Of a stretch of 64,000 bases of DNA, positions 1 through 12,100 are shown piece by piece; the first letter of the stretch is position 1, and every line of letters begins with the position of its first letter. This DNA is from Microglena sp. YARC. Lineage: Eukaryota > Chlorophyta > Chlorophyceae > Chlamydomonadales > Chlamydomonadaceae. The DNA lies in the NCBI GenBank assembly GCA_022414725.1, contig CM039463.1, positions 79,905,183-79,969,182 on the forward strand. The letters run 5' to 3'. Position numbers and translations under genes: made by a program. The notes under the pieces were generated by a model. The model worked only from the letters and a program-made list of their open reading frames with translations, was not told the origin of the DNA and made no database searches.

Positions 1-2180
1 CCGCGATCGAGAGTGAGCTCAGTGAACTAACTCCGAATGCGCTATAATGAAAACCGGATTCGGTTTTGACAGGTCGAAGTTTTACTACGGATAACAGGAG
101 GACGCGGGTTCAGAGACGGCAACTTTGCTTCATTGCTTCGGGCTCCTAGAACCCATGTGGCCATGTTACAGATGTAGTCTGATCTGAATACATCCCATGT
201 AACATGCTCACTTCGCCCACAGTGAGCAGCCTGCCCTAATAGAAGCATGTAATCCAACCAATCCATACTCAGACAGTAAGATCCCTCCCATTAAAAAAAA
301 GGAGATATACTCGTGGTTGGGTATGGCTGAGCTCCCGGGGAAAGGATGAGCCTATGAAGTCTCGAAATGTTGGCCGAAGTGGAAGACAAAATGGAGGATG
401 TACGAGCCCGAAAAAATCAAGTTGCAGCATCGAGCTTACCTTGCTCTACCCTAGTTACCGTATCAAGAGGGATACGGTGACTATGGCTAGCTCCGGCTTA
501 CGCTATGGTGTCCTTAACTTCACGTCCTGTGAGTAACGGTATTACACGGATGTAACAATTTCAATTTCAATTTCAATTTCAATTACCGTATCAAGACTCG
601 AGCATGTCCGATACTATGATTTGGGGTAGTGGGGCACCGGACTGCCGCTCCAGGTGATGGACTGGAGATGGTGCTACAGGCGTATAGCCCTTCTAAAAAA
701 TGCGATGAGAATTGCAAAATACAATTCTCACTGCAGCACGAACTTGGTGGCCCCGTCGAAAGATTGTTTGGGGTTCAGTTCGTCACTTCTTTTTCTTTTT
801 AGCCCCCCTTAGTTCCAAGGTTGGACAAGTCCCTTTAGTTTTGAGATTTGGCTACCCCCTGGACTGAACAAATTAACATAGCCCTACATAATTTATGATG
901 TATTTACCGCACCGTATGTTGCAGTCCAGCCGTTTAGGGGGGGTATTCAGATATGTAAATTTGCTATACGTACTGGTATATACGGTAGGTAGTTATTCAT
1001 AATACCAGTACGAACTCCCCTTCATTATGCATGGACAAAGCAGCTTAGTGTGCTCCCTGGTTTCCGTGGCTATCGCACGGGGGACTTGGTATTGGCAGAA
1101 GGTGAGCAGCCCAGAGTTGTCTGAAGAACCATGTAACAAATAAAATTCAAATCCCCCAGCACAACAAGTTGTGCATCTTTTAAACACGTGTTTAAACAGG
1201 TACATCGTTTACAACGCACTTCGTATGCAGGAGAATAAAACATTAAAACCTGATGAAACACAGTGTTCGTACTTGAAACCGGTATCCAATAAATAACCAA
1301 TCCATCACAATCCGTATTTATCTGTCCATGGGTGAATCACTGGAAACCGTACACTCGTACAGTGTTTTTATTTTGGGCTAAAAATAGCAGCTTCTGTGAA
1401 GCTCCTCTGCCAGGTTACTCGATCTAAGCTAGAGCAAGCAGGTGCATCTGACAGCTGACATGGTCAGCTTACCGGTGCACCTGAAATCTAGGGTTTAGCC
1501 CTGTGTCTGGCTCAGGGAGCTGCATAGAAGCTGGTACGAGTAGCCAAAAAGAAAAACACTGTGTATATAGTGTATATGTGATAGCTGCTGCTTCTCAAGG
1601 GCACTGCATAGTGCCGGTAAACATCATGGATCATGGATGTTAACAACTACAAACTTCCAGGTACATTCATCTCGTCATGTATTCATGTCATTTTCATAGG
1701 CAGGCTAATGGTGTTGATCCAAAACAAGACTACACAACACCTTCCGGGGGGTCTTCTAACTACTCTCTTGTTCAGGCCAACTTGCCGGTGTATAGAACCT
1801 TGTTACGATTCTTCTTCAATTAATGAGGATATATGCATAGGAATCACACAATGTAATTCATACGTACATGAATCTAATAATAGTCACCGATTGCGCAACT
1901 TATTGCATATATCTGAACTTATTTAGCTTTCCACCAGGATAACGATCATCAGTGTGTTCCCTACGCACAACTAATCGTGCACACATGATTATTAATGTTT
2001 ATTCGCGAAATGGCCCATAGTTTTCTCAGGTCTGGGTAATGTTTTTGAGCTCGCAAAACGTTGGCCTGGGCATCGTTCATGAACGATTATTAATATTTCT
2101 GGTCGACCCGAACGCTGGCTGCAGCATCGTCATTCAAAATTATTAATGTTCAGCCTCAGCCATACCATTGGCCCAGGCAT
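1..2180. other. Gene-poor left flank
   Basis: I see no exon chain here. Short open frames on both strands lack codon structure or recognisable motifs. The stretch holds degenerate copies of dispersed repeats described elsewhere: about 735-890 (the TTTGGGGTTCAG / CCTGGACTG element) and about 1090-1150 (the GAGCAGCC...CATGTAAC element). A short direct repeat of TTTCAA lies at 557-582. The missing C-terminal exon of the phosphatase gene, transcribed toward this end, could lie here or beyond base 1, but I could not identify it. Confidence 0.5.
1364..1557. mobile_element. MITE-like inverted-repeat element, AGCAGCTTC family
   Basis: About 190 bp whose ends are inverted copies of each other: a left end with AGCAGCTTCT after a T-rich start, and a right end with AGAAGCTG, a GTAGCC core and an A-rich end. 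It has no coding capacity. Similar units lie at about 8927, 17077, 26656, 31787, 35301, 35590, 41630, 42036 and 48817, with half units at 49398 and 49738. Long terminal inverted repeats, uniform size and dispersal are what defines a MITE. The transposase superfamily is not determined. Confidence 0.6.
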
Positions 2181-2189
2181 CACGCATCC

Positions 2190-2395
2190 CACATTCCCCA
2201 TCATCTGAACTTCTCTAGCTTTCCACCGGGATGAAGATCATAGCATAACTTCTCTAGCTTTCCACCGAAAGAAGACCATAGCATAACTTCTCTAGCTTTC
2301 CACCGGGATGAAGACCATAGCATCCCACATTCCTCATCATCTGAACTTCTCTAGCTTTCCACCGGGATGAAGACCATAGCTTCTGAGTTCGCAGT
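2190..2395. repeat. Tandem repeat, CTTCTCTAGCTTTCCACC units
   Basis: Four close copies of a unit beginning CTTCTCTAGCTTTCCACC and continuing GGGATGAAGACCATAGCAT, with a diverged fifth copy near 1917-1945. Spacing varies because an extra spacer is present in some units. No gene is seen in it. Confidence 0.8.
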
Positions 2396-2567
2396 TGGCT
2401 GCACGCATGATTCACAAGATGGGATGTATAATTAGATTAGGTCAAATTAACATATCAACTTTGGTCAGTTGTTGAGTTGTTTTGACTTTTTTGTACTGCA
2501 TTATTGTGTACTGCATAGGGAAAGGAGGCTTCTAAGTGAGCAGATGGCTGAAGGTCAAGCCGACTGC

Positions 2568-3022
2568 GCAGGGGTGTATGTATGTATGTATGTGTGCGTG
2601 TGTATGGGGTGTGGGTGTGTGGGTTGGTGTGGGTGTATGTGTGTGGGTGTGGGTGTATGGGGTGTGTGTGTATAATGTGTGGGAGTATGGATTGGTGTGT
2701 GGCTGTCTGGGTGCTGTTTTGACTGTTTTGCACTGCATATTTGTGCACTGCATAGGGAAAGGAGGCTTTAAAGGAGTGGAAAGGCAGAAAGAAATACAGA
2801 AAGGCAGAAAGTAAGAAAGGCAGAAAGGCAGAAAGAAAGAAAGAAAGAAAGGAAGGAAGAAAGAAAGAAAGAAAGAAAGAAAGGAAGAAAGGAAGAAATA
2901 AATAAATAAATAAAGAAAGAAAGGAAGAAAGGAAGAAAGAAAGAAAGAAAGAAAGAAAAAAAGAAAGAAAGAAAGAAAGAAAGAAAGGAGTAGAGAAAGA
3001 GAGAAAGAAAGAAAGAAAGCGA
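2568..3022. repeat. Low-complexity TGTATG / GTGTGG then AAAG tracts
   Basis: A TGTATG and GGTGTGG microsatellite (about 2568-2705) is followed by a short linker and a polypurine (GAAA)n tract (about 2790-3020). Open frames across it are Ser/Phe/Leu or His/Thr homopolymers and are not genes. The segments at 2490-2525 and 2725-2765 are near copies of each other (TTTTGACT...GTGCACTGCATAGGGAAAGG), so the region grew by duplication. Confidence 0.9.
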
Positions 3023-3064
3023 ACTAAGGAAATCATGAAGAACCCCATGAGAGCCCTTTTTGTC

Positions 3065-3192
3065 ACTAGGAGGGCCCCCGTCGGTAAAATGATTGTTTGG
3101 GGTTCAGTTCATCAACGATCTTTCTTTTTAGCCCTTCCTGTCACGGTTGAGGCAAGTCCCTTCAGCCTATGTGGCCTACCCCTGGACTGTAA
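3065..3192. repeat. Dispersed element, TTTGGGGTTCAG ... CCCCTGGACTGT family
   Basis: About 125 bp running from the CCCGTCGGTAAAA start through TTTGGGGTTCAGTTCATC, a T-rich centre, GGCAAGTCCCTTCAGCC and CCCCTGGACTGTAAC. Similar copies lie at about 735-890, 18775-18887, 26482-26602 and 41228-41360 in this orientation, and at 15643-15760 and 38879-39012 reversed. Fragments lie at 7615, 37922, 38328 and 38460. It has no coding capacity; a non-autonomous transposon is likely. Confidence 0.65.
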
Positions 3193-3286
3193 CAAACATG
3201 CACATACTGTATGAGAACCCAAATACTGACAAAATGGCAAAAAACGAAAAAGCAGAGCTGACTGGCAAAGACTTACGGGAACCTAC

Positions 3287-3585
3287 CAGGGTTCTACACG
3301 ATGCACACTATTGCGCCCTAGCGTCCAAGGTTTTGGAGACCGACTGCTCGATTGGCGCAAAAGTTTAAACGCCAGTGCGCAGCGCGCAGGTTTCCGTTTT
3401 CCGTTTTGTCAAAAGTGCAACCCAAAGGAGGCAGTTCAGCAGTATCGTCAAAAGCGCTACCCAAAATGGCAAAATGTAGTACCCTGCACACCACTACCCC
3501 CCCTACACACACACATACACATTCCACTACCCCCCTACCCCCCACACACCACTACCCCCCTACACACACAAAATGTAGTACCCTG
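3287..3585. mobile_element. hAT-like MITE (CAGGG ends), enlarged copy
   Basis: The left end is CAGGGTTCTAC and the right end GTAGTACCCTG, the same termini as the copies at 6423 and 18932. The flanking 8-mers GAACCTAC and GTACCTTC match at 6 of 8 positions. The right end AAAATGTAGTACCCTG occurs twice (ending about 3486 and 3585), separated by a CACTACCCC tandem tract, so the copy has expanded internally. hAT elements typically end in CAGGG and make 8-bp duplications; no transposase is present. Confidence 0.6.
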
Positions 3586-3964
3586 GTACCTTCTCCATTG
3601 TTATGTTGGAGTGACTCCGCCATTCACATTATATTCTTGAGTCTAGGGCTAGCACAAGGAGACCCAGCCTATCAGGCAAAAATCCTCCTTGCATAAAGAA
3701 CATAAAAAGGGTCGCGACTTCCAGGAGAAAAAAAAAGAAAATAACAATGGCCATGAATTACAGAAGAAAATAAAAGGACAAGACAAGACAAGAAAAAATA
3801 GGGACATGACTTTGGGAAGAAAAGAACAAGGGCCATGACTTCCAGAAGACAAGACAAGACAAGACAAAAAAATAGGGCCATGACTTACAGAGAAAAAGAA
3901 CAAGAAAAGACAAGGCAAGAAAATAAGTAAGACCAGAATAAGACCATGACTTGACTTGACTTGA

Positions 3965-4482
3965 CTTGAAGAAGAAGAAGAAGAAGAAGGAGGAGAAGGA
4001 GAAGGAGAAGGAGAAGGAGAAGGAGGAGAAGGAGAAGAAGGAGAAGGAGAAGGAGAAGAAGGAGAAGGAGAAGAAGGAGAAGGAGAAGGAGAAGGAGAAG
4101 GAGAAGGAGAAGGAGAAGGAGAAGAAGGAGAAGAAGGAGAAGAAGGAGAAGAAGGAGAAGAAGGAGAAGAAGGAGAAGAAGGAGAAGGAGGAGAAGAAGG
4201 AGAAGAAGGAGAAGAAGGAGAAGAAGGAGAAGAAGGAGAAGAAGGAGAAGGAGGAGGAAGAGGAGTAAGAGGAAGAGGAGGAAGAGGAGGAAGAGGAGGA
4301 AGAGGAGGAAGAGGAGGAAGAGGAGAAGGAGGAGGAAGAGGAGGAAGAGGAGGAAGAGGAGGAAGAGGACGAGGACGAGGAAGAGGAAGAGGAAGAGGAA
4401 GAGGAAGAGGAAGAGGAAGAGGAAGAAGAAGAGGAAGAAGAAGAGGAAGAGGAAGAGGAAGAGGAAGAGAAAAAAAAGGAAA
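3965..4482. repeat. Polypurine GAAGGA / GAGGAA tract, about 515 bp
   Basis: An almost uninterrupted purine run on the plus strand: first GAAGGA units, then GAGGAA units, then AGGAAG. It is open in several frames on both strands (poly-Glu/Lys, Ser/Phe, Leu, Ser/Pro), so the long open frames here mean nothing. Mirror-repeat purine tracts of this length can form triplex DNA; whether this one does is not shown by the sequence. Confidence 0.95.
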
Positions 4483-4499
4483 AAAAGGGCCACAACTTA

Positions 4500-5545
4500 T
4501 CTCCATAGGTGCCTAAGTCCGAAAACGCCCTAAGTCGATACAAGAATGTGATACAGAGCCGTACATGGCCCAAACTGCTCGGAATCGAATTCTGTCGGGC
4601 TCATACTGTTAGCGACGGTGTCAGCTATGCGCGCAGCTACATTTTGTGCGCGCTCGCATCTGGTCGCGAACAGCCTTGTTCGGCAGGCCGGTGGCAGTAC
4701 ATCAGATGTGCGATAATTAGTGTTAAATGCAGATCGCGTCAGATACGAGGTCGCGCAAGCTATTCCGAAGAAATGTACCTCGGGACGAAAGGCTTATCGA
4801 ACCCCTATTACAAGGTCGGAGGCTGCGCTTCAGCCTTGGCCTCGGAATCTACTGAAATAGCTGTACATCTCAAGATTTCACCTCCCTGTGGCTCCACACC
4901 ACTCCATGGCTCAGGATTAGGGTGTGTTTTCAACGATCTTCCCCAAATAAAAACTGAGTTCAGATGTGGATGTTTGAAGACAAATTTTAAAAAAAGTTTG
5001 TTTTTTGAATTGTTTTTCAAAAACATTTGAATTTTGAGTTTTTGAAAGAAAAAAAAATTATTCTGCACGCTGTATCTTGAGACAGAGCAAAACCGAGGTC
5101 CATAATGTTTCAATTCAGGCTGTGCAACTCTGACCTAGACTTAAGACAACCACGAAATGTAAATAATCAGTGTTTTGGGGGTCCGTACTCAACTGTACTG
5201 CCTGTGTACTGCCTTCCAAGACCTTCCGTAATAACTACTGGTAGTGAAAGACGTTACACAACATTTGTACCCAGTGTTATTTTTAAATGGCATGTTTCGG
5301 TCGCGATAGGCTCCGTATCACTTCCTACGTAAAACCCGTATTGACTTAGGGAACCCCATAGTAACAAATTAGCATGTTTCACTTGACCTGGCCCCCACCA
5401 TTTGAGAAAACCCAAATCCGAGCATTTGTGTTTTGAACTGATGTAGTTGGGCAACTTATTAGCAAAAAATCTTTGTTTTTGGACTTGAGGGCTTAGGCTC
5501 AATCCATCCGTATCACTCAGGGTCTGACTTAGGCACCTAAGGAGA
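4500..5545. mobile_element. 1046-bp terminal-inverted-repeat element with TA duplication
   Basis: The left end TCTCCATAGGTGCCTAAGTC and the right end GACTTAGGCACCTAAGGAGA are inverted copies (about 19 of 20 positions). TA flanks it at 4498-4499 and 5546-5547. Removing the element and one TA restores ACTTACAGAAG, the repeat unit of the surrounding array, which is good evidence of insertion. A TA duplication is typical of Tc1/mariner-type and some other DNA transposons. The interior has a 173-codon plus-strand open frame (4509-5030) with no recognised transposase motif, so I treat it as non-autonomous. Confidence 0.75.
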
Positions 5546-6167
5546 TACAGAAGAAAAGAAGAAGAAATGACAAAAAATAAAATAAAAGAATAAGGGCCAC
5601 GACTTACAATTAGGAAGAAAAAATAAAAGACAAGAAAGGAAAAAGGGCCATGACTTACAGAAGAAAAGAAAGACAAGACGGGCCATGATTTACAAAAGAA
5701 AAGAACAGAAGATAAGAGAAGTTCTAAGATTGTGTCGCAAGCGACACGGAAAAATCGCTTTAGCAGTCACTGGAGTTTCGAAAGTAGTGGAGAAAGTAGC
5801 TACTTGTAGTTTAATAGAGCTACAAACATTGAACAACTTTTGCGAAGGATCTTGACCCCTGCAATGCTGATAACTCTAGTCATGCGCACTCCAACTATGA
5901 GCAAAAAATTGTGGGTGCGGAGGTGGTCAGAATCGTTCAAACTGGACATCTGTCGGACAGACGGGCAGACAGCGGACAGACGGCGGAGAGAGACACAGGG
6001 GGAACCTAGGGCTTCAGCCCCGGGACACCTGGGGGGTCCAGAGGGGGCTAAAGCGAAAAAGGGTCATGACTATCAGAAGAAGAAGAAAAACAGGCCTTGA
6101 CTTACAGAAGGAGAAGAAAAACAGGCCTTGACTATCAGAAGAAGAAGAAAAAAAGGCCTTGACTTAC

Positions 6168-9100
6168 AGAAGCTGTCGCCAGTAAGCTCATCCAGCAGTC
6201 CCCAATGCGCCACCAGTCCAATCACCTTCTCAGGTCTTGCTAGCAGCCACTCACGAAACAATTGCACGCGTGCTGTCAAGTCCTCTGGGGCAAGCAACGC
6301 GTGGAATGATAGGGTACAGTTTGTGATGGTATATGGTATAGATGGTGATGGTTTATGTGATGGTATAGGGTAGGATTTGTGATGGTAGCATTTGGTCCTG
6401 CCCCAAGGTGACCCTACTTCCCCAGGGTACTACAAAGCGCGCGCGGCAGCGCGGTTTTGCGCACGCTTTTCGAGCCCCACTGCGCGTTTCGCGCAGTTTT
6501 TTAACCCCCTAAGGGCGCCGCGCGCAGTTTTTGCGCTTTTTGCACTACAAAGCGCTGACCAATTTGACGTTTGTGTGGTATACACGCTGACCAATTTGAC
6601 AAAATGTAGTACCCTGTACTACCCCACTCCAGCCTCTGGCACATCAATCTTTTAGCCTTTGGTAGTGTAGATTGATTTTATGAACAGGCCAAAGGCAGTA
6701 CCTTCGACCTCTTTGGGGTCGGTAGTATCCCTTTTAGAAGCCTGATACCCAGCAATACACAATATTGTGTGGTATGATGCAGTCCAGGAGTAGCCACCAT
6801 AGGCGTTAATAAGCCCCCCCTCCCCCCCGAGTCCAGGAGTAGCCACATAGGCGTAATAGGCCCCCCCCCTCCCCCGAGTCCAGGAGTAGCCAAATAGCGT
6901 AATAGGCCCCCCCCCCCTCCCCCCGAGTCCAGGAGTAGCCACATAGGCGTAATAGGCCCCCACCCTCCCCCGAGTCCAGGAGTAGCCAAATAGGCGTAAT
7001 AGGCCCCCCCCTCCCCCGAGTCCAGGAGTAGCCACATAGGCGTAATAGGCCTCCCCCCCTCCCCCGAGTCCAGCGAGTAGCCACATAGGCGTAATAGGCC
7101 CCCCCCTCCCCCCGAGTCCAGGAGTAGCCACATAGGCGTAATAGGCCCCCCCCCCTCCCCCCGAGTCCAGGAGTAGCCAAATAGGCGTAATAGGCCCCCC
7201 CCCCTCCCCCCCGAGTCCAGGAGTAGCCACATAGGCGTAATAGGCCCCCCCCCCCCTCCCCTCGAGTCCAGGAGTAGCCAAATAGGGCGTAATAGGCCCC
7301 CCCCCTCCCCCGAGTCCAGGAGTAGCCACATAGGCGTAATAGGCCTCCCCCCCTCCCCCCGAGTCCAGGAGTAGCCACATAGGCGTAATAGGCCCCCCCC
7401 CTCCCCCCGAGTCCAGGAGTAGCCACATAGGCGTAATAGCCCCCCCCCCTCCCCCCGAGTCCAGGAGTAGCCAAATAGGCGTAATAGGCCCCCCCCCTCC
7501 CCTTGAGTCCAGGAGTAGTCACATAGGCGTAATAGGCCCCCCCCCCTCCCCCGAGTTCAGGAGTAGCCAAATAGGCGTAATAGGCCCCCCCCCCCCTCCC
7601 CCCCCCGAGTTCAGGAGTAGCCAAACAGGCCAAATGGACTTGCCCATCCTCAAATATTGAGATCATTCATGACTATCAGGAGGGGCTTCACAACATTTCA
7701 GACTTGCAGCCTTGGAAGAGGTAGAGACCTTCTCTCCGTGCTGTCGTGCGGTAGTCCAAGCTCAGGCGCAGCTTAATACCTCGCACCACCAGGCGTTATC
7801 ATACCCCTGATACAAACACCTGCCACAGTGCAGCAGATCTCCCTGCACCACCCTGCCCTACACACATTCCAGTTTAAGCACTACAAAACACGCACAGCCC
7901 AGCTGCCCAGCACTACATCCCCTGACTCAGGAAAAGCTCCCTGCCGCACCCTGCACTACACTACTTCCGGCGCATGCAGTGCAAAACACACAGCCCAGCA
8001 CTACATCCCCTGATGCAGCGTAATCTGCCATCTGCACCCTTTACTACACTCTGTATGGCTCAAGCACTGTAAAACACACAACCCTGCAATACGTCCCCTG
8101 GAGCAGTGAAATCTCCCTGCCGCAACCAGCAATACACTACTTCTGGCGCATGCAGTACAGAACACACAGTCCAGCACTACATCCCCTGATGCAGCGTAAT
8201 CTCCCTGCTGCACCCAGCACTACACTCCTTAAAGCTCAAGCACTATAAAACACACAGCCCAGCACTAATCCCCTGGGGCAGTGTAATCTGTCTGCCGCAT
8301 CCAGCAATACACTACTTCTGGCGCATGCAGTACAGAACACACAGTCCAGCACTACATCGCCTGATGCAGCGTTATCTCCCTGCCGCACCCAGCACTACAC
8401 TCCTTATGGCTCAAGCACTATAAAACACACAGCCCAGCACTAATCCCCTGGGGCAGTGTTATCTGTCTGCCGCAACCAGCAATACACTACTTCTGGCGCA
8501 TGCAGTACAGAACACACAGTCCAGCACTACATCGCCTGATGCAGCGTAATCTCCCTGCCGCACCCAGCACTACACTCCTTATGGCTCAAGCACTACAAAA
8601 CACACAGCCCAGCACTAATCCCCTGGGGCAGTGTTATCTGTCTGCCGCAACCAGCAATACACTACTTCCGGCGCATGCAGTACAGAACACACAGTCCAGC
8701 ACTACATCCCCTGATGCAGCGTAATCTCTCTGCCGCACCCAGCACTACACTACTTCGGGCGCATGCAGTACAAAACACATACAGATCAGCACTTCATCCC
8801 CTGATGCAGCATAATCTCCCTGCCGCACCCTACACTACACTACTTCCAGCCCATGCAGTACAAGACACACAGCCCAGCACTACATCCACTGATGCAGCGT
8901 AATCTCCCTGCACTACACACGTAGTTTTTCTTTCCAGCTACGACTAGCAGCTTCTAGGCAGCTGTCTAGGCTCAGCTCAGCTTCTAGGCAGCTTCTAGGC
9001 AGCTGTCTGGGCTCTCTCTCCATCCAAACATAAAGCATCCTAGGCACCTGGAAGCTGATATCGTCAGCTTACCAGTGCTACTGGAATCTTTGGTTTTGGC

Positions 9101-12100
9101 CCAGTGACAGTCTCAGGGAGCTGCCTAGAAGCTGGTGCTGGTAGCCAAATAGAACAAGTCCTATGCAGCGTCGTAAGCGATGCGGAAAATTGGCGGAGAG
9201 TGTAGGCAACGGAACACCAGGTGGCAACGGACTGGAGCTAACCAAAGTCAGTTAGTTAAAACAGTTGGCTGGCGTGTCAGTCAATTATTCAGTCGGTCGG
9301 TCGGACAAATGGACAATGGAGCGAATCTGGGGGCTCCCGCCCCCCAGGAGGAGAGCTCCCGCCAAAAACAGTGACTACACACCTTCAGGCTCAAGCACCA
9401 CATGCTTAGGGTCTTTATTACCACCGTTGCTCCACCAAATGGCCGGGAGATGGCTGAAGGAATATCTGCAAAGATTGGAAGGGGGAGGGTGGAGTGTGAG
9501 TACTGAAACAAAATTGTGAAGGTTACAGGGGGAGGGGCAGGAAAACAGATTTTGACCGGATCATCAAAACATTATTCAATTCAGATGGGGGTTGGAATTG
9601 CGGATGTTTCAGACAGAAGGATGGGAAAGTAAAGTTTAAAAAAAGATTCGGGTTTCGGCCGGGTTTCGGTATTGAATTGAGAGTTAAGAGCAGTCCAGTC
9701 CGAGTATGGTGGATAGGGGTTAGTTTTTGCAATCAAAATCCCAATTCTTTTTATCTTATTCCTGTTTATTTTTAAACTTGTTTTTTCTTATATTTGTTTT
9801 TTTATCTTATTCCTGTTTATTATGAAAAAAGAAAAAAACGTATTCCTGTTTATTGTTTTATTTGTTTTTTCCTGTTTATTGTTTAAATCCCAATCCTTTT
9901 TATCTTAGTCTTATTCCTGTTTGAGATACGTCAGAATACTACATTTGGTACTACATGACTTGTTGTAATAATCATGCTATACATGATGTAATAATCATGA
10001 TATACATATCCCTACTATACAAAAGCAGCAGCAGCAGCAGCACCACCACCACACCCTCAGGCCTAGCTGCATGCAGCAGCGCCGCCACCACCACCACGTA
10101 CTGCATACATAATGCACCGGTATACTACAAAATACAACAATACTGCATACTGCAGAACACTACATGCTACACTAAAAAACAGCATGACCGTTGTGGGTCA
10201 TAAGTAATGATAACGCCTGGTGGGGCATGGTATTAAGGGAGACCCGCCTTATGGCGAAAGGGAACGGGCTGCTACTTCACCTAATACTAAAGTGCACCCG
10301 TAGGGATTTGAACCCTGCACCTTCTTCGTTCAAGGTGCTCTGCCATTGATCCATTCGTCGAAACGGGAATGCTGTGCGGCTTACCTTTCTGCCGGCCAGT
10401 TGCGTGCAAGCTCCTCCGGAGATGAGCCACAATCTGAGGACAGCCACACGCGCTCACGCGCCAATGCCTCTACCACAACTGGTACATCCATGTGGCCAAA
10501 GGCAAAGTCTGCAGTTTGAAGAGCTCGGGTGAGCGGGGACACCACAAGCACCTGCCGTAGGGGTAGCGCAATGTCAGCGAGGGGTTGGGGTCCAGAGGGT
10601 GGGTGAGACAGAGGGAGAGAGGGTGGGTGGGTGGGTGGGTGGGGGGGGGAATTGATGGTTTGCTATGCTTTGCTAGGTTGTGCTGGGGGCACCTGAGGCC
10701 TTCCGATAAGAGCTTTGACCTACCTCTGCGCCAAGCCCCCCGCTGCTCTTCCCTCACATCCTCCTCAACTGCACCCCTCCTCCTCCCTCCCTGCCCATTT
10801 CCCTCTTTCCCCCTCCCCCCCCCCCTCCCTCCTACCCTCCCTCCCTCCTCAACCCCCTCGCTATCCCTCCCTAATCCCCCCTCCCCCTTCCCTCTCCCTT
10901 CCCCCCCCCCCCCCCCCCCCCCAACCCCCTCCCCCCACCCAACACTCAGGCGCACCTCAGGCTTCCCGGCAAGGGCTTTCACCTTCCTGGACGCCATCTT
11001 GGCCCCCTCCTCCCCCTGCCTCCCCCCCCCCCCCAAAAAAAAACACTCAGGCGCACCTCAGGCTTCACGGCAAGGGCCCCCTCCCTCCCCCTCCCTTATC
11101 CTCCCCCCCCCTCCCCTCTCCCTCCCTTGTCCCTCCCGTCCCCCCCTCCCTTCTCCCTCACTCGTCCCCCTCTCCCCCCCCCCCCCAACACTCAGGCGCA
11201 CCTCAGGCTTCACGGCAAGCGCTTTGACCTTCCTCGACGCCATCTTGGCCCCCTCACGCCCATCGGGTGTCAACACAGTATCAAAGCTGCGTAGCATGGG
11301 GGCTGGTATAAGTATTGGTATAATATTGGCATGACAACAATATTGAGCCCATTGGTGATCGTATTGGTTTAATATTGGCATGACAATATTGAGTCCATTG
11401 GTGGTAGTATTGGTATAATAGTGGCATGACGACAATACTGAGCCCATTGGTATAATAGTGGCATGACGACAATATTGAGTCCATTGGTGATAGTATTGGT
11501 ATAATAGTGGCATGACAACAATACTGAGCCCATTGGTATAATAGTGGCATGACGACAATATTGAGTCCATTGGTGATAGTATTGGTATAATAGTGGCATG
11601 ACGACAATACTGAGCCCATTGGTATAATAGTGGCATGACGACAATATTGAGCCCATTGGTGATAGTATTGGTATAATATTGGCATGACGACAATACTGAG
11701 CCCATTGGTGATAGTATTATTACTGTTATAACAATGGTCTGATGACACTGTCGCATGCATTGGTGCTAGTCAGATTATTAGCATGACGGCAATATCGCTC
11801 ACATTGGTGATTGTATCATGACTGTTATAACATTGGTCTGATGACACTGTCGCATGCATTGGTGCTTGTCATATTATTGGCATGACGGCAATATCGCTCA
11901 CATTGGTGATTGTATCATGACTGTTATCATATTGGTATGATGACACTGTCGCTTGCATTGGTGCTAGTAATTCAATTGGCATGACGACAATATCGCTTAC
12001 ATTGGTGATACACTGATATTACTATTGATGTTATAATATTGGTATGATGTCACTGCCGCTTGCTTTGGTTCTTGTCATATTATTGGCATGACGGCAATAT

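Larger units (their letters stand above)
3712..6165. repeat. Donor-edge repeats of phosphatase exon 6
   Basis: Read on the minus strand, the recurring unit is CTTCTGTAAGTCATGGCC followed by C/T-rich sequence. This is the 3' end of phosphatase exon 6 plus its 5' splice site. Recognisable copies lie near 3760, 3840, 3885, 5605, 5655, 5688, 6067, 6101 and 6131, before the authentic edge at 6168. Some copies keep GTAAGT; others carry GATAGT or AATTCA-like variants and would be dead donors. The block is interrupted by a 1046-bp transposon-like insertion at 4500-5545 and contains a long polypurine run. Confidence 0.75.

Noticed and set aside
3649..4573. Poly-Ser, poly-Leu and Ser/Pro open frames
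   Set aside because: Generated by the polypurine tract; every frame is open and none has a non-repeat domain.
4509..5030. 173-codon frame inside the TIR element as a transposase
   Set aside because: No DDE/D-type catalytic context or DNA-binding motif recognisable; amino-acid composition resembles random translation.
6652..7666. Long Gly-rich minus-strand open frames (217-286 codons)
   Set aside because: They are three frames of one 48-bp minisatellite with no stop in the unit; C-run length differences shift the frame freely, so no selection on reading frame is visible.
10293..10368. Functional tRNA gene
   Set aside because: The T-arm is convincing but the acceptor stem does not pair and the anticodon loop has the wrong size, so a SINE head or pseudogene fits better.
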